Positions 36,283 through 46,100 of a stretch of DNA of 64,000 nucleotides are shown piece by piece (position 1 is the first letter of the stretch; each line of letters starts with the position of its first letter). The notes below the pieces were generated by a model. That model saw only the letters and a list, made by a program, of their open reading frames with translations, ran no database searches and had not been told where the DNA came from. The position numbers and the translations under genes are program-made. Source of the stretch: Fluviicola sp. (GTDB taxonomy: Bacteria; Bacteroidota; Bacteroidia; Flavobacteriales_D; Crocinitomicaceae); contig NZ_JBCNJT010000002.1 in the NCBI RefSeq assembly GCF_039596395.1, positions 310,001 to 374,000 on the forward strand, read 5' to 3'.

Positions 36283-37486
36283 AACTCAATGAACTGATAA
36301 TCTTCTTGGCTGCGCCTTGATTTCTGGCGAAAATTTCAGCTAGTCTTTCGTTGATCAGTGCTCTTTTTCCGAGTGCTTCGTCTATGGCTCTTTCGAAACT
36401 GAAACTGTCTTCGATGGAGAAAGCTACTTCATGATCCAGGAACAATTGAGCTTCCGGGAAACGCGCAAATTTCGGTCCGAAAAAGATGGGAATACCATAA
36501 GCTCCGGGCTCCAGGATGTTGTGCAATTTCCCGGTAAATCCGCCACCGATGTAAGCCAGATCGGCATATTGATAGGCATTGGTTAACTGTCCTATGGTGT
36601 CCAGAATCAAAATATCTTTACCCAAATTCCGGAAGCTGGTATAACGTTCCAGATCTCCGTCAAATTCGGCAGAAATCTGTTCGATATGCTTCTCCGAAAT
36701 ATCGTGCGGGGCAATAATAATTTTGAATTTATGACGCAATTCGAACAAAGCCGGAACCAGGATTTCTTCATCGATTGTCCAGGAGCTTCCCAAAATAAGC
36801 ACCGGTTTATCTTCCACAAAACTGCGGATGATTTCGTTTTCCTGGCTTCTCTCTTTCGCAGCGATCATCCGGTCGTAACGGGTATCGCCGGTTACTGTCA
36901 CCTGGTCAATCCCGATACTGTTCAGCAAATCTTTCGAGCGTTGGTCCTGCGCATAAAAGTGGTCGAATAAACGCAACGCTTTCCGGAAAAATCCGCCGTA
37001 CCATTTGAAAAACCGGTGACCGGGCCTGAATAAACTGCTTACTCCGTAAATTCCTGCGCCGTTTCTGCGGGCACATTTCAAGTGGTTGTACCAAAATTCG
37101 TATTTGACGAAAAACACCATTCGGGGATTGAAATGCTCCACAAACCTGCGCGCTTTGATCTTTGTATCCAGGGGTAAATAAAGCGCTAAATCTACCTGGT
37201 GCTCTCTTTTATTGTAAAATTCCATCCCGGAAGGGCTGAAAAAAGTAACTATCAGGAATGAACCAGGATGTGCTGCTTTATAGGCATTCATGACGGGAAG
37301 TCCCTGGTCAAATTCGCCCAGTGAAGCACAATGGAACCAAACGACTTCTTTATTTTTGGGAACGTGATACGAATTCAGCGGAACACGCCGGCCAAGTATC
37401 CATTTCTTTGCTTTCGGATGAAACCATGATGCAAGCCACATGACCGCATAGAACCCCCGAATGCCAAATCCGTAGAATAATCTCAT
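36281..37486 (-). CDS. kdtA: 3-deoxy-D-manno-octulosonic acid transferase (Kdo transferase)
   Basis: 401 residues. GT30 features: an N-terminal membrane-contact helix (FYGFGIRGFYAVMWLASWF), the catalytic Glu in WFHCASLGEFDQGLPV, FVKYEFWYNHL, LILGSSWTIDEE, and the CMP-Kdo-binding YIGGGFTGKLHNILEPGAYG. It adds Kdo to lipid A precursor at the inner face of the cytoplasmic membrane. Its ATG directly follows the stop of the upstream barrel-like gene (0 nt between), so the two are co-transcribed. A repeat element reaches its stop codon. Confidence 0.95.
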   Translation of the reverse strand: MRLFYGFGIRGFYAVMWLASWFHPKAKKWILGRRVPLNSYHVPKNKEVVWFHCASLGEFDQGLPVMNAYKAAHPGSFLIVTFFSPSGMEFYNKREHQVDLALYLPLDTKIKARRFVEHFNPRMVFFVKYEFWYNHLKCARRNGAGIYGVSSLFRPGHRFFKWYGGFFRKALRLFDHFYAQDQRSKDLLNSIGIDQVTVTGDTRYDRMIAAKERSQENEIIRSFVEDKPVLILGSSWTIDEEILVPALFELRHKFKIIIAPHDISEKHIEQISAEFDGDLERYTSFRNLGKDILILDTIGQLTNAYQYADLAYIGGGFTGKLHNILEPGAYGIPIFFGPKFARFPEAQLFLDHEVAFSIEDSFSFERAIDEALGKRALINERLAEIFARNQGAAKKIISSLS

Positions 37487-38245
37487 TTACTCAAAATAAT
37501 AGTCTTTCGGCTTGCGCTTGTAAACAGGAACAAACCATCCGACTTTAAATCCATATTGTAAATCTAACCTTTGTGCTTTAGAAACCGGTACATCCGGCTG
37601 ATCAAAAAAGATATCCCTGCGATTATAGGTCAATCCTTCCTGGATATAAAATCCGGCATAGAAGTTTACGAATCCCTGGTTTGCCATAAAGGCATAGCCC
37701 GCAAACTGGTGGAAATTCAACCCGGTCGTATACCGGTCGTATCCTTTGCGGTATTTCAATTCCAGCGTAGGAACTACCTGATCCTGCGTTTCCACGCGAA
37801 TTTTATGCTGCAGATATCCGAGTCCGGCGTGTACGTACAACCCGGAATTTTTATTTGGGCTAAGTACCGGAAACACTTTTCCGACCATTACATTGGCATT
37901 AAAACCGCGCATATTTACCACCACGATGGCTACATCTCCGTTTGCATCCTGGATATGCTGGTAAGAATCCGTAAGTGCAGCAAACATATTCGGGTTCTTG
38001 ATCTTGTTTCCGAACATGAAGTTTCCATCCAGTCCGTAAACCCAGTTGCGGGAAGTTTTGTAACCGGCCATTGCACCCACATGATTGATGACTCCGAAAC
38101 GCTCTTTCAAATCTCCTCCCGGTGCATTCAATCCGTAATGAATAGCCACCCAGGGCGTAGCAATTGCACTGTCACGCACATTTCTCTGACCAAATCCCAG
38201 GAAACTGAAGCAGATCAAAAAAGCAAGTAAAAAAGAATTTCTCAT
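37487..38245 (-). CDS. Outer-membrane beta-barrel-like protein, unknown function
   Basis: 252 residues from the ATG at 38245 (MRNSFLLAFLICFSFLGFGQ signal peptide); five codons upstream would run into the -7 box. After the signal peptide, regular amphipathic strands (WVAIHYGLNAPGG, GLYVHAGLGYLQHKIRV, FVNFYAGFYIQEGL, LQYGFKVGWFVPVY) suggest an eight- or ten-strand barrel. I do not recognise a named family. Its stop touches the kdtA start, so a link to lipopolysaccharide assembly is suggested by position only. Confidence 0.6.
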   Translation of the reverse strand: MRNSFLLAFLICFSFLGFGQRNVRDSAIATPWVAIHYGLNAPGGDLKERFGVINHVGAMAGYKTSRNWVYGLDGNFMFGNKIKNPNMFAALTDSYQHIQDANGDVAIVVVNMRGFNANVMVGKVFPVLSPNKNSGLYVHAGLGYLQHKIRVETQDQVVPTLELKYRKGYDRYTTGLNFHQFAGYAFMANQGFVNFYAGFYIQEGLTYNRRDIFFDQPDVPVSKAQRLDLQYGFKVGWFVPVYKRKPKDYYFE

Positions 38246-38261
38246 GTTTTTTAAAGTCACT

Positions 38262-38269
38262 CAAAAATA
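38262..38269 (-). promoter_or_regulatory. -7 box TATTTTTG for the barrel-kdtA unit
   Basis: Exact TAnnTTTG match on the minus strand, 16 nt upstream of the ATG at 38245. It supports that start over the longer frame. Confidence 0.5.
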
Positions 38270-38331
38270 AGGAAATATCGCCGCTCAACGACCAAATTAT
38301 CGGGAAATGCGTGAATTATCGATTAAACGGC

Positions 38332-40038
38332 TTATTTAAACCGGATCGATTTTGCCGGATTAATCCTGCTGATCAGTAAAGAAGGAATGAACAAGGCCAG
38401 CAAACACACACCCAAAGTAATGATATTCAACGCCCCGATTTTCCAAAGACTGAATTCAATCGGAACGGTATTCAGGTAATAAACTTTCGGGTCCAGCGGA
38501 ATGATATGGAATTGGTATTGCAACCAGCAAAGGCCTATCCCGATGACATTTCCCCAAATCATTCCTTTCAAAATCAGCTGCCCGGTGTGTACCAAAAAGA
38601 CTTTCCGGACAAACAAATTATTCGCTCCCAATGCTTTCAGTATCCCGATAAAATTGGTTCTCACCAGGATCAGAACGAGCAAAGCAGAACCCATATTCAC
38701 AATACCGATCACCAACATCAGGATCAGAACAATGGCCAGGTTGACATCCAAAAAGCTCAGCCACATAAAGAGGTCACGCTGGTTGTCCTTGATGCTGTTT
38801 ACTTTGACCTGCTGTCTGAAATCCGGGTTGAACTCCACTGCTTTTTCGATCTTCTTTTGTTGGTTTTCTATGTCTGAAAAATCGGCTACACTCAACTCGT
38901 AAGATCCTACATATTCCGTATATGAACCATGTCCGGGGAAAAATTCCAGGTCAACCGTCTTCGCTCCTGCTTTTACTTCGTAATGAAGGCCGTCCCGGCT
39001 CAAATATTTCTTCTTCAGATTTCCTTCCGAATCCACCGAAAACGGACTGGTTCCCGCTTTATCTCCGTTCACTTTAATTTTCAGCCAGGTGGTATCCGGA
39101 ATCGCGGTTTCACTTTTGGGATTATCCGGGCTTCCGGTCGGTTCGTCCATAAACGTCCAGTAATCTGCTACAATGAGCTGAATCGTCGTGTCTTTTTGCG
39201 GATAGATCGCAATAACAGGCGTGTTTTCATATCCTTCGCCCCAATCGTAGCGGTAATTCCCGTTTCCTCCTGAAACCTGGGCACGCAGGATCAGATTCCC
39301 GTAATAGAGAGAATCCTCCACGATCAGTTCGGCACTGATTCCCCAATCGTTCAGTTGCTGCACCTGGGGCAGGTAACAAAACACCAGTTCCTTGTCAAAA
39401 TCCTCCAGGCCGGTTTCATAAATCCCCACAATCCGGAATTGCCGCTGAATGGGCTTCTGCTTCACAAAATAAGCGTTGACCGTATCGCCCAGCTGATAGT
39501 GCAAATCGGATGCAATGCGCTGTGAAATCAGTATTTCCGTAGAAGCCGGATCTTTAAATGCGGGCAATTTCCCTGCTTTCAGGTATGTTTTAAAAAAAGA
39601 CCAGTCGTAATTTTTATCAACACCTTTTAAAACAACCCCCAGGATTTCTTTCTGATCCACATCTCCTCTTGACTGAAGCAGCGCGGGCTTATAAGCAACT
39701 GATTGAACATGTTTTACACCTTCAATTCTTCGCAAAGCCTCCTCCAGTTTTTGACTCTTCATTAAGGGTGCAGATTCCATTAAAGAAATTTCTCCCGACT
39801 TCTGAATGGAGATATGTGAACCAAAACCTATAACTTTACGGCTCACTTCTTGTTGGAATCCTTCAACCACTGCAATTGTAACGATGTTTACAATCATTGC
39901 CAGAGAAATACTCAAAATAGCAATTCTCGTAATTGGTTTTGCTGCTTTTTTATTGCCTTGCAATGAATCATCCGTAACCGATTGCTTACGTTGAAGTTTT
40001 TTAGCGATGAAATAAATATAATTCCAATTATTGCTCAT
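38332..40038 (-). CDS. FtsX-like ABC permease (LolC/E-MacB type) with a PKD-like insertion
   Basis: 568 residues from the ATG at 40038 (MSNNWNYIYFIAKKL). TM1 about 37-58 (ITRIAILSISLAMIVNIVTIAVVEGF), a MacB-like periplasmic domain, and three C-terminal transmembrane helices (VNLAIVLILMLVIGIVNMGSALLVLILV, MIWGNVIGIGLCWLQYQF, LNIITLGVCLLALFIPSLL). LolC/E permeases are about 400 residues; the surplus lies at about 235-385, where VSGGNGNYRYDWGEGY and TIQLIVADYW look like a PKD/SprB-type beta domain. Likely lipoprotein release or export; no ATPase gene is adjacent. The start codon overlaps that of namZ on the opposite strand. Confidence 0.8.
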   Translation of the reverse strand: MSNNWNYIYFIAKKLQRKQSVTDDSLQGNKKAAKPITRIAILSISLAMIVNIVTIAVVEGFQQEVSRKVIGFGSHISIQKSGEISLMESAPLMKSQKLEEALRRIEGVKHVQSVAYKPALLQSRGDVDQKEILGVVLKGVDKNYDWSFFKTYLKAGKLPAFKDPASTEILISQRIASDLHYQLGDTVNAYFVKQKPIQRQFRIVGIYETGLEDFDKELVFCYLPQVQQLNDWGISAELIVEDSLYYGNLILRAQVSGGNGNYRYDWGEGYENTPVIAIYPQKDTTIQLIVADYWTFMDEPTGSPDNPKSETAIPDTTWLKIKVNGDKAGTSPFSVDSEGNLKKKYLSRDGLHYEVKAGAKTVDLEFFPGHGSYTEYVGSYELSVADFSDIENQQKKIEKAVEFNPDFRQQVKVNSIKDNQRDLFMWLSFLDVNLAIVLILMLVIGIVNMGSALLVLILVRTNFIGILKALGANNLFVRKVFLVHTGQLILKGMIWGNVIGIGLCWLQYQFHIIPLDPKVYYLNTVPIEFSLWKIGALNIITLGVCLLALFIPSLLISRINPAKSIRFK

Positions 40039-41329
40039 GCGAATACGAAAGTACATAAAGCTTTTGGCGTTGAAAAGTATTATTTTGCTTTTCCTGGCTT
40101 CGTGTGCCACAAATAAAAACCTGCGTCCGGCTCAGCCCGTTGATCCCAACACAGACAAACCGAAAGAATATCCGGTCATTCAACCCATTGATGATGAGAT
40201 CAAATACGACGCATACGGCATGGAAAAACTCCCGGACCTGCAATTGGGAAATGCGCGCATGGATCTTTACCTGGATTCCTTAAGAGGTAAAAGAGTGGCC
40301 ATTGTTGCCAATCAGTCTTCGCTTTTGGGTGACGACCATTTGGTAGATACCTTGTTGTCTTTGGGAATTCAGATCCAAAAGGTTTTTGCCCCGGAACACG
40401 GATTCCGAGGAACCGCAGACGCAGGGGAAAAAGTGTGGAGTCACAAGGATCCGGTTACCGGCCTGCCGATCGTTTCGCTTTACGGGAGCAATAAAAAACC
40501 GCGTGCCGACCAGTTATATGACGTAGACATCGTGTTGTTCGACATCCAGGACGTTGGCGTGCGTTTCTACACCTATATTTCCACGCTTCACTACGTGATG
40601 GAAGCATGTGCCGAAAACAATAAACCGCTGATCGTATTGGATCGTCCGAACCCGAATGCTCATTATGTAGACGGTCCGGTTTTGGAAAAAGACCAGACTT
40701 CATTCATCGGGATGCACCCCGTTCCGATCGTTTACGGAATGACCATCGGTGAATATGCTTTGATGGTCAACGGTGAATTCTGGCTGCACAACAATGTGAC
40801 TTGCCAGATGTATATCGTTCCGTGCCGCAATTATACACACAAAACGAAATTTGAAATTGCCATTCCGCCGTCTCCAAACCTCCGAACAGATTTGGCGATC
40901 AATTTATACCCTAGTCTCTGCTTTTTCGAGGCAACAACAGTAAGTATCGGAAGAGGAACAGAACGACCTTTTGAAATGTATGGCCATCCGAGTTTCCGAC
41001 ATACCGGTTTTACCTTTGTTCCGATGCCGACTACCGGTGCGAAAGATCCTTTATGGCAAAACCGCACGTGTAACGGTTACGATCTGAGAGCCAGCCAAAA
41101 CAAACGCATGTACGAGATCAACCTGAACTGGCTGATCAATGCCCGCGACCAATTGAGCGACAGTGTTGATTTTATCAATCAGCGCAACTTTTTCGACCGC
41201 CTGGCAGGAACCACACAGCTTCGGGCACAACTGAAAGCCGGATTGGGAGCCAAAGAGATCAAGGAAACCTGGAAAACGGGGATTCAATCGTTTTTGAAAA
41301 CACGACAGAAATATTTGATTTACAGGTAA
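40037..41329 (+). CDS. namZ: Exo-beta-N-acetylmuramidase NamZ family (DUF1343) lipoprotein
   Basis: 430 residues from the ATG at 40037. The lipoprotein signal runs MRIRKYIKLLALKSIILLFL and ends ASC with acylated Cys. The NamZ core begins VAIVANQSSLLG and has the conserved FAPEHGFRGTADAGEKV, LFDIQDVGVRFYTYISTLHY, LDRPNPN, and SIGRGTERPFEMYG. Members remove MurNAc from the non-reducing ends of peptidoglycan fragments (known from Bacteroidetes enzymes). Lipidation places it in the cell envelope. A hairpin terminator follows. With the carboxypeptidase and lytic transglycosylase it makes a third wall-hydrolysis gene in the window. The start codon overlaps the divergent FtsX gene's start within CATG. 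Confidence 0.9.
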   Translation: MRIRKYIKLLALKSIILLFLASCATNKNLRPAQPVDPNTDKPKEYPVIQPIDDEIKYDAYGMEKLPDLQLGNARMDLYLDSLRGKRVAIVANQSSLLGDDHLVDTLLSLGIQIQKVFAPEHGFRGTADAGEKVWSHKDPVTGLPIVSLYGSNKKPRADQLYDVDIVLFDIQDVGVRFYTYISTLHYVMEACAENNKPLIVLDRPNPNAHYVDGPVLEKDQTSFIGMHPVPIVYGMTIGEYALMVNGEFWLHNNVTCQMYIVPCRNYTHKTKFEIAIPPSPNLRTDLAINLYPSLCFFEATTVSIGRGTERPFEMYGHPSFRHTGFTFVPMPTTGAKDPLWQNRTCNGYDLRASQNKRMYEINLNWLINARDQLSDSVDFINQRNFFDRLAGTTQLRAQLKAGLGAKEIKETWKTGIQSFLKTRQKYLIYR

Positions 41330-41362
41330 AAGTAGGGGCGAAAAATTTTTCGCCCTACTTTC
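41328..41362 (+). terminator. Hairpin terminator after namZ
   Basis: AAAGTAGGGGCGAAAAA pairs with TTTTTCGCCCTACTTT (one bulged C), starting within the stop codon. The A and T runs next to the loop and after the stem suit a terminator. Confidence 0.65.
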
Positions 41363-41480
41363 CTTTCACCCTCCGACACTAAACGGTTTTGACACCGATC
41401 CGGAAAAATAAATCCATGCTTCTTCAATGAATTTTAATGAACTGTTATACTTTTAACCTACATCTATAAACAATTGAACT

Positions 41481-41948
41481 ATGCTATCAATAGGATCACA
41501 AGCACCCGATTTTTCTTTGTTTGCCACACCGGACCAGCGGGTTAGTCTTTCTGAATTCCAGGGAAAAAGAGTCATTCTTGCATTTTATCCGGCAGACTGG
41601 AGCCCGGTTTGCGGAGATCAAATGGCACTTTACAATGAAATGCTCCAGTATTTTCACAAACAAAACGCCATCTTATTAGGTATTTCAGTCGATGGTAAAT
41701 GGTGTCATTTATCCTTTCGACAGGACCGCAAATTACAGTTTCCGTTACTTGCAGATTTTGAGCCCAAAGGAGGAGTTGCGAAGCAGTATGAAGTCTATGA
41801 CGAAAACACCGGTGAATGCATGAGAGCTTTATACGTGATCGATGAAAAAGGAGTCATTCGCTGGAATTATCTTTCGCCTGTGGGAATTAATCCGGGTGCT
41901 GACGGCATCATGGATGCGCTCGATGAAATGGACAAATCGACTAAATAA
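41481..41948 (+). CDS. Peroxiredoxin (AhpC/TSA family)
   Basis: 155 residues. A thioredoxin-fold peroxidase without a signal peptide: GSQAPDFSLFA, the peroxidatic Cys44 in YPADWSPVCGDQM, and a second Cys75 in SVDGKWCHLSF, then PLLADFEPKGGVAKQYEV. It reduces hydroperoxides in the cytoplasm. The DsbA-like gene starts 19 nt after its stop, so the two are probably co-transcribed and the partner could be the reductant (inference). A near-match -7 box (TACTTTTA, 41448-41455) is 25 nt upstream. Confidence 0.9.
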   Translation: MLSIGSQAPDFSLFATPDQRVSLSEFQGKRVILAFYPADWSPVCGDQMALYNEMLQYFHKQNAILLGISVDGKWCHLSFRQDRKLQFPLLADFEPKGGVAKQYEVYDENTGECMRALYVIDEKGVIRWNYLSPVGINPGADGIMDALDEMDKSTK

Positions 41949-41967
41949 CCTTATTAAATTTTAGATT

Positions 41968-42486
41968 ATGGCACTTACTCCTCCCGTAACTGAAGCGGAT
42001 CACATCCAGGGAAATCCCGACGCGGAAATTGAATTGGTGGAATATGGTGATTACCAATGTCCGCATTGTGGAAGAGCATATCCTATTATCAAAGACCTGC
42101 AGGAAAAACTGGGAGACCGGATGAAATTCGTTTTCCGCAACTTCCCGCTTGAAAAGATTCACCCACAAGCGATGCAGGCAGCAATTATCAGTGAAGCCGC
42201 AGCCTTGCAGGGAAAATATTGGGAAATGCACGACCTGATCTTTGAGAACCAAAAACGCATTCGCATAGACTTAATGACCTATGCAGAGCGGCTGGGATTG
42301 GATACCGAACAATTTAACCGGGATATTTCAAACACTGATCTGCAGGAAAAAGTAAAAGCTGATTTCTACAGCGGTATGAGAAGCGGTGTAAATACAACTC
42401 CTTCTTTTTACGTCAACGGACAAAAATTCAACGGAGACTGGGAAGGACCTGAATTACTGGAATTCATTTCCCAGACCATCATTTAA
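41968..42486 (+). CDS. DsbA-like thioredoxin-fold protein, apparently cytoplasmic
   Basis: 172 residues. Active site CPHC at 31-34 (YGDYQCPHCGRAYPII), helical insertion about 70-120, cis-Pro loop TTPSFYVNGQ near 140. No signal peptide or lipobox, so it should be cytoplasmic unless exported by an unknown route; DsbA itself is periplasmic. Close relatives are annotated as DsbA-family or thioredoxin-domain proteins. The gene follows the peroxiredoxin on the same strand. It may cycle thiols with that enzyme or act as a general oxidoreductase. The real partner is unknown. Confidence 0.85.
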   Translation: MALTPPVTEADHIQGNPDAEIELVEYGDYQCPHCGRAYPIIKDLQEKLGDRMKFVFRNFPLEKIHPQAMQAAIISEAAALQGKYWEMHDLIFENQKRIRIDLMTYAERLGLDTEQFNRDISNTDLQEKVKADFYSGMRSGVNTTPSFYVNGQKFNGDWEGPELLEFISQTII

Positions 42487-42537
42487 ACAAACATTGAAAC
42501 AACCTGTTTTACAAGTAATTATCAATTATAAATGATT

Positions 42538-42570
42538 TAATGATCAAGAAAATTTCACTCTTGATCATTA
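42538..42570. terminator. Hairpin between the dsbA-like gene and purE
   Basis: TAATGATCAAGA (42538-42549) pairs exactly with TCTTGATCATTA (42559-42570) around a 9-nt loop, 5 nt from the purE stop. It lies between convergent genes and probably ends both transcripts, although the T run is short. Confidence 0.6.
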
Positions 42571-42574
42571 TTGC

Positions 42575-43063
42575 TTACTTGCTGGATTGCTCTACTTTTT
42601 TAGCGCCTTCCAACACGGTTTCTTTCATCGATTCCATGTAGGCGCTTAGTTTTTGCTGAAGCTCCGGATTGGTTGCTCCCAGGATTTTCGCTGCCAGGAT
42701 TCCTGCATTTTTTGCTGCATTGATTGCAACAGTTGCAACCGGAATTCCGTTCGGCATCTGAACGATGGACAACAAGCTGTCCCATCCGTCGATTGAATTG
42801 CTGGATTTGATCGGAACTCCTACCACCGGAAGCGGTGTCAGACTTGCTGTCATTCCCGGCAAATGGGCTGCTCCTCCTGCTCCTGCAATAATTACCTGAA
42901 TCCCTCTTTCGGAAGCCGTTTTTGCATATTCGAACATGCGCTCGGGAGTTCTGTGCGCAGAAACAATGGTCAGTTCATAAGCCACTCCGAATTCCTTTAA
43001 AATATCTGCCGCATCTTGCATAATCGGCAGGTCTGAAGTGCTGCCCATGATAATCCCAACCAT
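42575..43063 (-). CDS. purE: N5-carboxyaminoimidazole ribonucleotide mutase PurE (class I)
   Basis: 162 residues from the ATG at 43063 ([13 protein letters not shown], the standard N terminus). A TTG seven codons upstream overlaps the -7 box and is rejected. Other motifs are [13 protein letters not shown] with the catalytic His, [14 protein letters not shown], and GVPIKSS, then [12 protein letters not shown]. It converts N5-CAIR to CAIR in purine synthesis. Its partner purK is 11.6 kb away at 54650, so the pair is split here. Confidence 0.95.
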   Translation of the reverse strand: MVGIIMGSTSDLPIMQDAADILKEFGVAYELTIVSAHRTPERMFEYAKTASERGIQVIIAGAGGAAHLPGMTASLTPLPVVGVPIKSSNSIDGWDSLLSIVQMPNGIPVATVAINAAKNAGILAAKILGATNPELQQKLSAYMESMKETVLEGAKKVEQSSK

Positions 43064-43081
43064 TTCTCTCAATTTTGTTTG

Positions 43082-43089
43082 CAAATCTA
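43082..43089 (-). promoter_or_regulatory. -7 box TAGATTTG for purE
   Basis: Exact TAnnTTTG match on the minus strand, 18 nt upstream of the ATG at 43063. Confidence 0.55.
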
Positions 43090-43164
43090 ACGAATATTCG
43101 ACAATCGTTGAAAACTATTCGTCTAATGTGAAGGATTTTCCCCGGTTTTTATTGAATTTTCTCT

Positions 43165-43172
43165 TAGTTTTG
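43165..43172 (+). promoter_or_regulatory. -7 box TAGTTTTG for the HYR adhesin
   Basis: Exact TAnnTTTG match, 20 nt upstream of the ATG at 43193. It is divergent from the purE box. Confidence 0.55.
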
Positions 43173-43192
43173 GGCCTCGTCCAACTTAGATT

Positions 43193-46100
43193 ATGAAAAG
43201 ACTAATACCCATTTTTGTGTGCGCCATTTTCATGCAATGGAGTTCACTACTACTGGCCCAAACGACTTTTATTACCGATAATTTTGAAGGAGCGTTTTCC
43301 TGGAACACTGTAAGTACTACCGGTCCAAATCACTGGATACAGGGTTCGTGTACCAATAACGGGGGAACTTCCGCGTTGTACATTACTTCCGGCGGAACAA
43401 CCAATGACTGTACACCGACAGGTATTGCGCATTACGGGTATACAAACGCTTCCGCAGGAACGGAAACGGCGATTGTTTACCGCCAGATCAATGCTGCCTG
43501 CTACAGCGCTATCCGTATCCTGGCTGAGATACAGATAGACGGAGAAAGCGGGTTGGATTACCTGGAAGTCGTTCTAAGTACGGATGCCGGGGCAACCTGG
43601 GCGCCCGTTTCCACACAATTGGTTGCAAATCCGGCTTATACCGCATTTAACCAGTTACTTCCGGGAAGTTTTGACAATACTGTTTTCTTAATCGGTTTCC
43701 GCTTTACTTACAACAATTCAACTATCGGGAACAAAGCTCCCGCTATCGATAATTTCCGGGTACAGGGAATATCCGGCGATGTAACACCGCCAACCATTAC
43801 CTGTCCTTCACCTGCAACAGGCTATACCGACGAATTCCTGTGCCAGTTCACTTTAGTGGATTTCGGAGCGCTTGCCACGGTAAACGACAACTGCGGTGTT
43901 GTTTCAACCATCCAGAATCCTGCACCGGGAACAACGGTTAGTGCCAATACAACTATTACGATTCAGGCACTGGATCCTTCGGGGAACAGCACAAGCTGTA
44001 ACTTCCTGTTGACCGTATTAGACACCGTGCAACCGAAACCGACCTGTCCCGCATTAGACAGCGTTTACGCAACCGCTTCCTGTAATGCCATTGTTCCGAA
44101 CCTCGTACCTTCCGTTACCGTGAATGAAGCCTGTACACCGGCAGCGTCGCTGGTTTTTAGTCAAAGCCCGGCAGCCGGAACAACGATCACAGCAACGCAA
44201 AACGTATTTGTAACGGTAACGGATCTGGCAGGAAATACGGGGTCGTGCTTTACGCATGTGGTTTTCTTCGATACGATTTCGCCCCAAATAACTTGTCCGT
44301 CCAATCAAACTGTTTCTACCAACAACGGTTGTACGTACGATGTGGCCAGCTTCACGTCACAAGCGACCGTGACGGATAACTGTTCGACTGTTTTCCTCTT
44401 GAACCAAAGTCCGGCTGTTGGAAACTCTTTACCGACCGGAGTAAACAGCATCACTATCCAGGCCATTGACCAGGACGGGAATGCAAGCGTTTGTCAATTC
44501 AATTTAACGGTTCAGGACGGAACATTGCCTGTAGTCAATTGCCCGGCAACGGTTTCTGTCCCGGTAAACAATCAGTGTCTGGCACTGGTTGGGAATTTGG
44601 TTCCGTTGGTTTCAGCAACTGATAATTGTACGGCAAGTAACTTATTGGTTTTTGCCCAGGACAAACCGGCAACCTTGTTGTTTTCCGACAGCATTACCGT
44701 TTTAATGACAGCCGTTGATTTAAACGGGAACATCGGAAGCTGTTCCATTTTTGTTACCGCGATTGACACTCTGGCACCGGTGGTTACTTGTCAAAACAGT
44801 GTGAGTCTGGCTATTTCCGGAACTTGCTCCATGACTATACCGAATTTGGCGGGAACGCATAGTGCCGTTGACAATTGCGCACCATCCAACCTGCTTACTT
44901 TTTCACAAAGTCCTGCTCCGGGAATGGTGGTTACCAATCCGGTTGGAATTGTGATTTCCTATACCGATACTTCCGGGAATGTGGGTACATGTACCACACA
45001 AACGATTCCGATCGAATCAGTTAACCCGACGATTACCTGTCCGCCGGCACAAACGCTGAACAACGGGGTGAACTGTTATGGTTTGATGGCTAATTTGACC
45101 TCGCTGGCAACCGTAACCGATAACTGTACCGGATATACCTTAACTCAGCAACCTGCTCCGGGAACAAACCTCATTTCAGGAACTCACACAATCACTATTA
45201 CCGTTACCGATCTTGCCGGAAACAGTTCTTCCTGTAACACTACTTTCAGCATTATTGAGAACCAGTCTCCGGTTATTAGTTGTCCGGGAAATATTTCAAC
45301 TTGTAACCCTTTGGTGAATTATGGAAACCCGGTCGGAACGGATAACTGTTATTTCACGATTTCACAAACAGATCTTTCGGGGCTTTCTTCCGGCGATATT
45401 TTCCCGGTAGGTATAACAACTCAGACTTACCAGATCGAAGATTCTTCGGGAAATACTTCCAACTGTTCCTTTACGGTTGAAGTCCTTCAATACCCGGATA
45501 CGGCTTTCATCCCGAACAGCCTGATCTACCTGTGTGATACTTATACGACAACGATTGAAGCGCAGGCAATTCAATCCGGAACAGGTTCCTGGAGTATGCT
45601 GACCGGGGGCGGAACGATTTCCAATCCGAATGCTTTGCAAACGACTGTTCAAAACCTTTCTTTGGGATCGAATACTTTCGAGTGGGTTGTTACTTCTCCG
45701 ACTTGCGGTGCCAGAAGAGATACGGTCAGAATTGTCGTAAACATGCCTCCTCCGCAGGCAAACCTGCAGGATTCCATGTACGCTTGTGCCACTACGAATT
45801 ACATTATCCAGGGAAATGCCCCGGGAGCAGGCGCACAGGGAACGTGGTCCAGCAATTCAACCATTACTTTCAACAACATCCACGCTCCGGTAGCAACCAT
45901 TCTTTCCATTCCGGACGGATACCATACCTTGTATTGGACCATCTCCACCAACGGATGTCCGAGTACAGTAGACAGCGCGATCATTTATGCACCGATAACG
46001 GCACAAGTACTCACACCCGACACTTCTTTCTGTCTGAATCAATTACCGGTCAACCTGCAGGGAAATCAGCCGGGAAGCGACCAGGCAACTTATTGGATCA

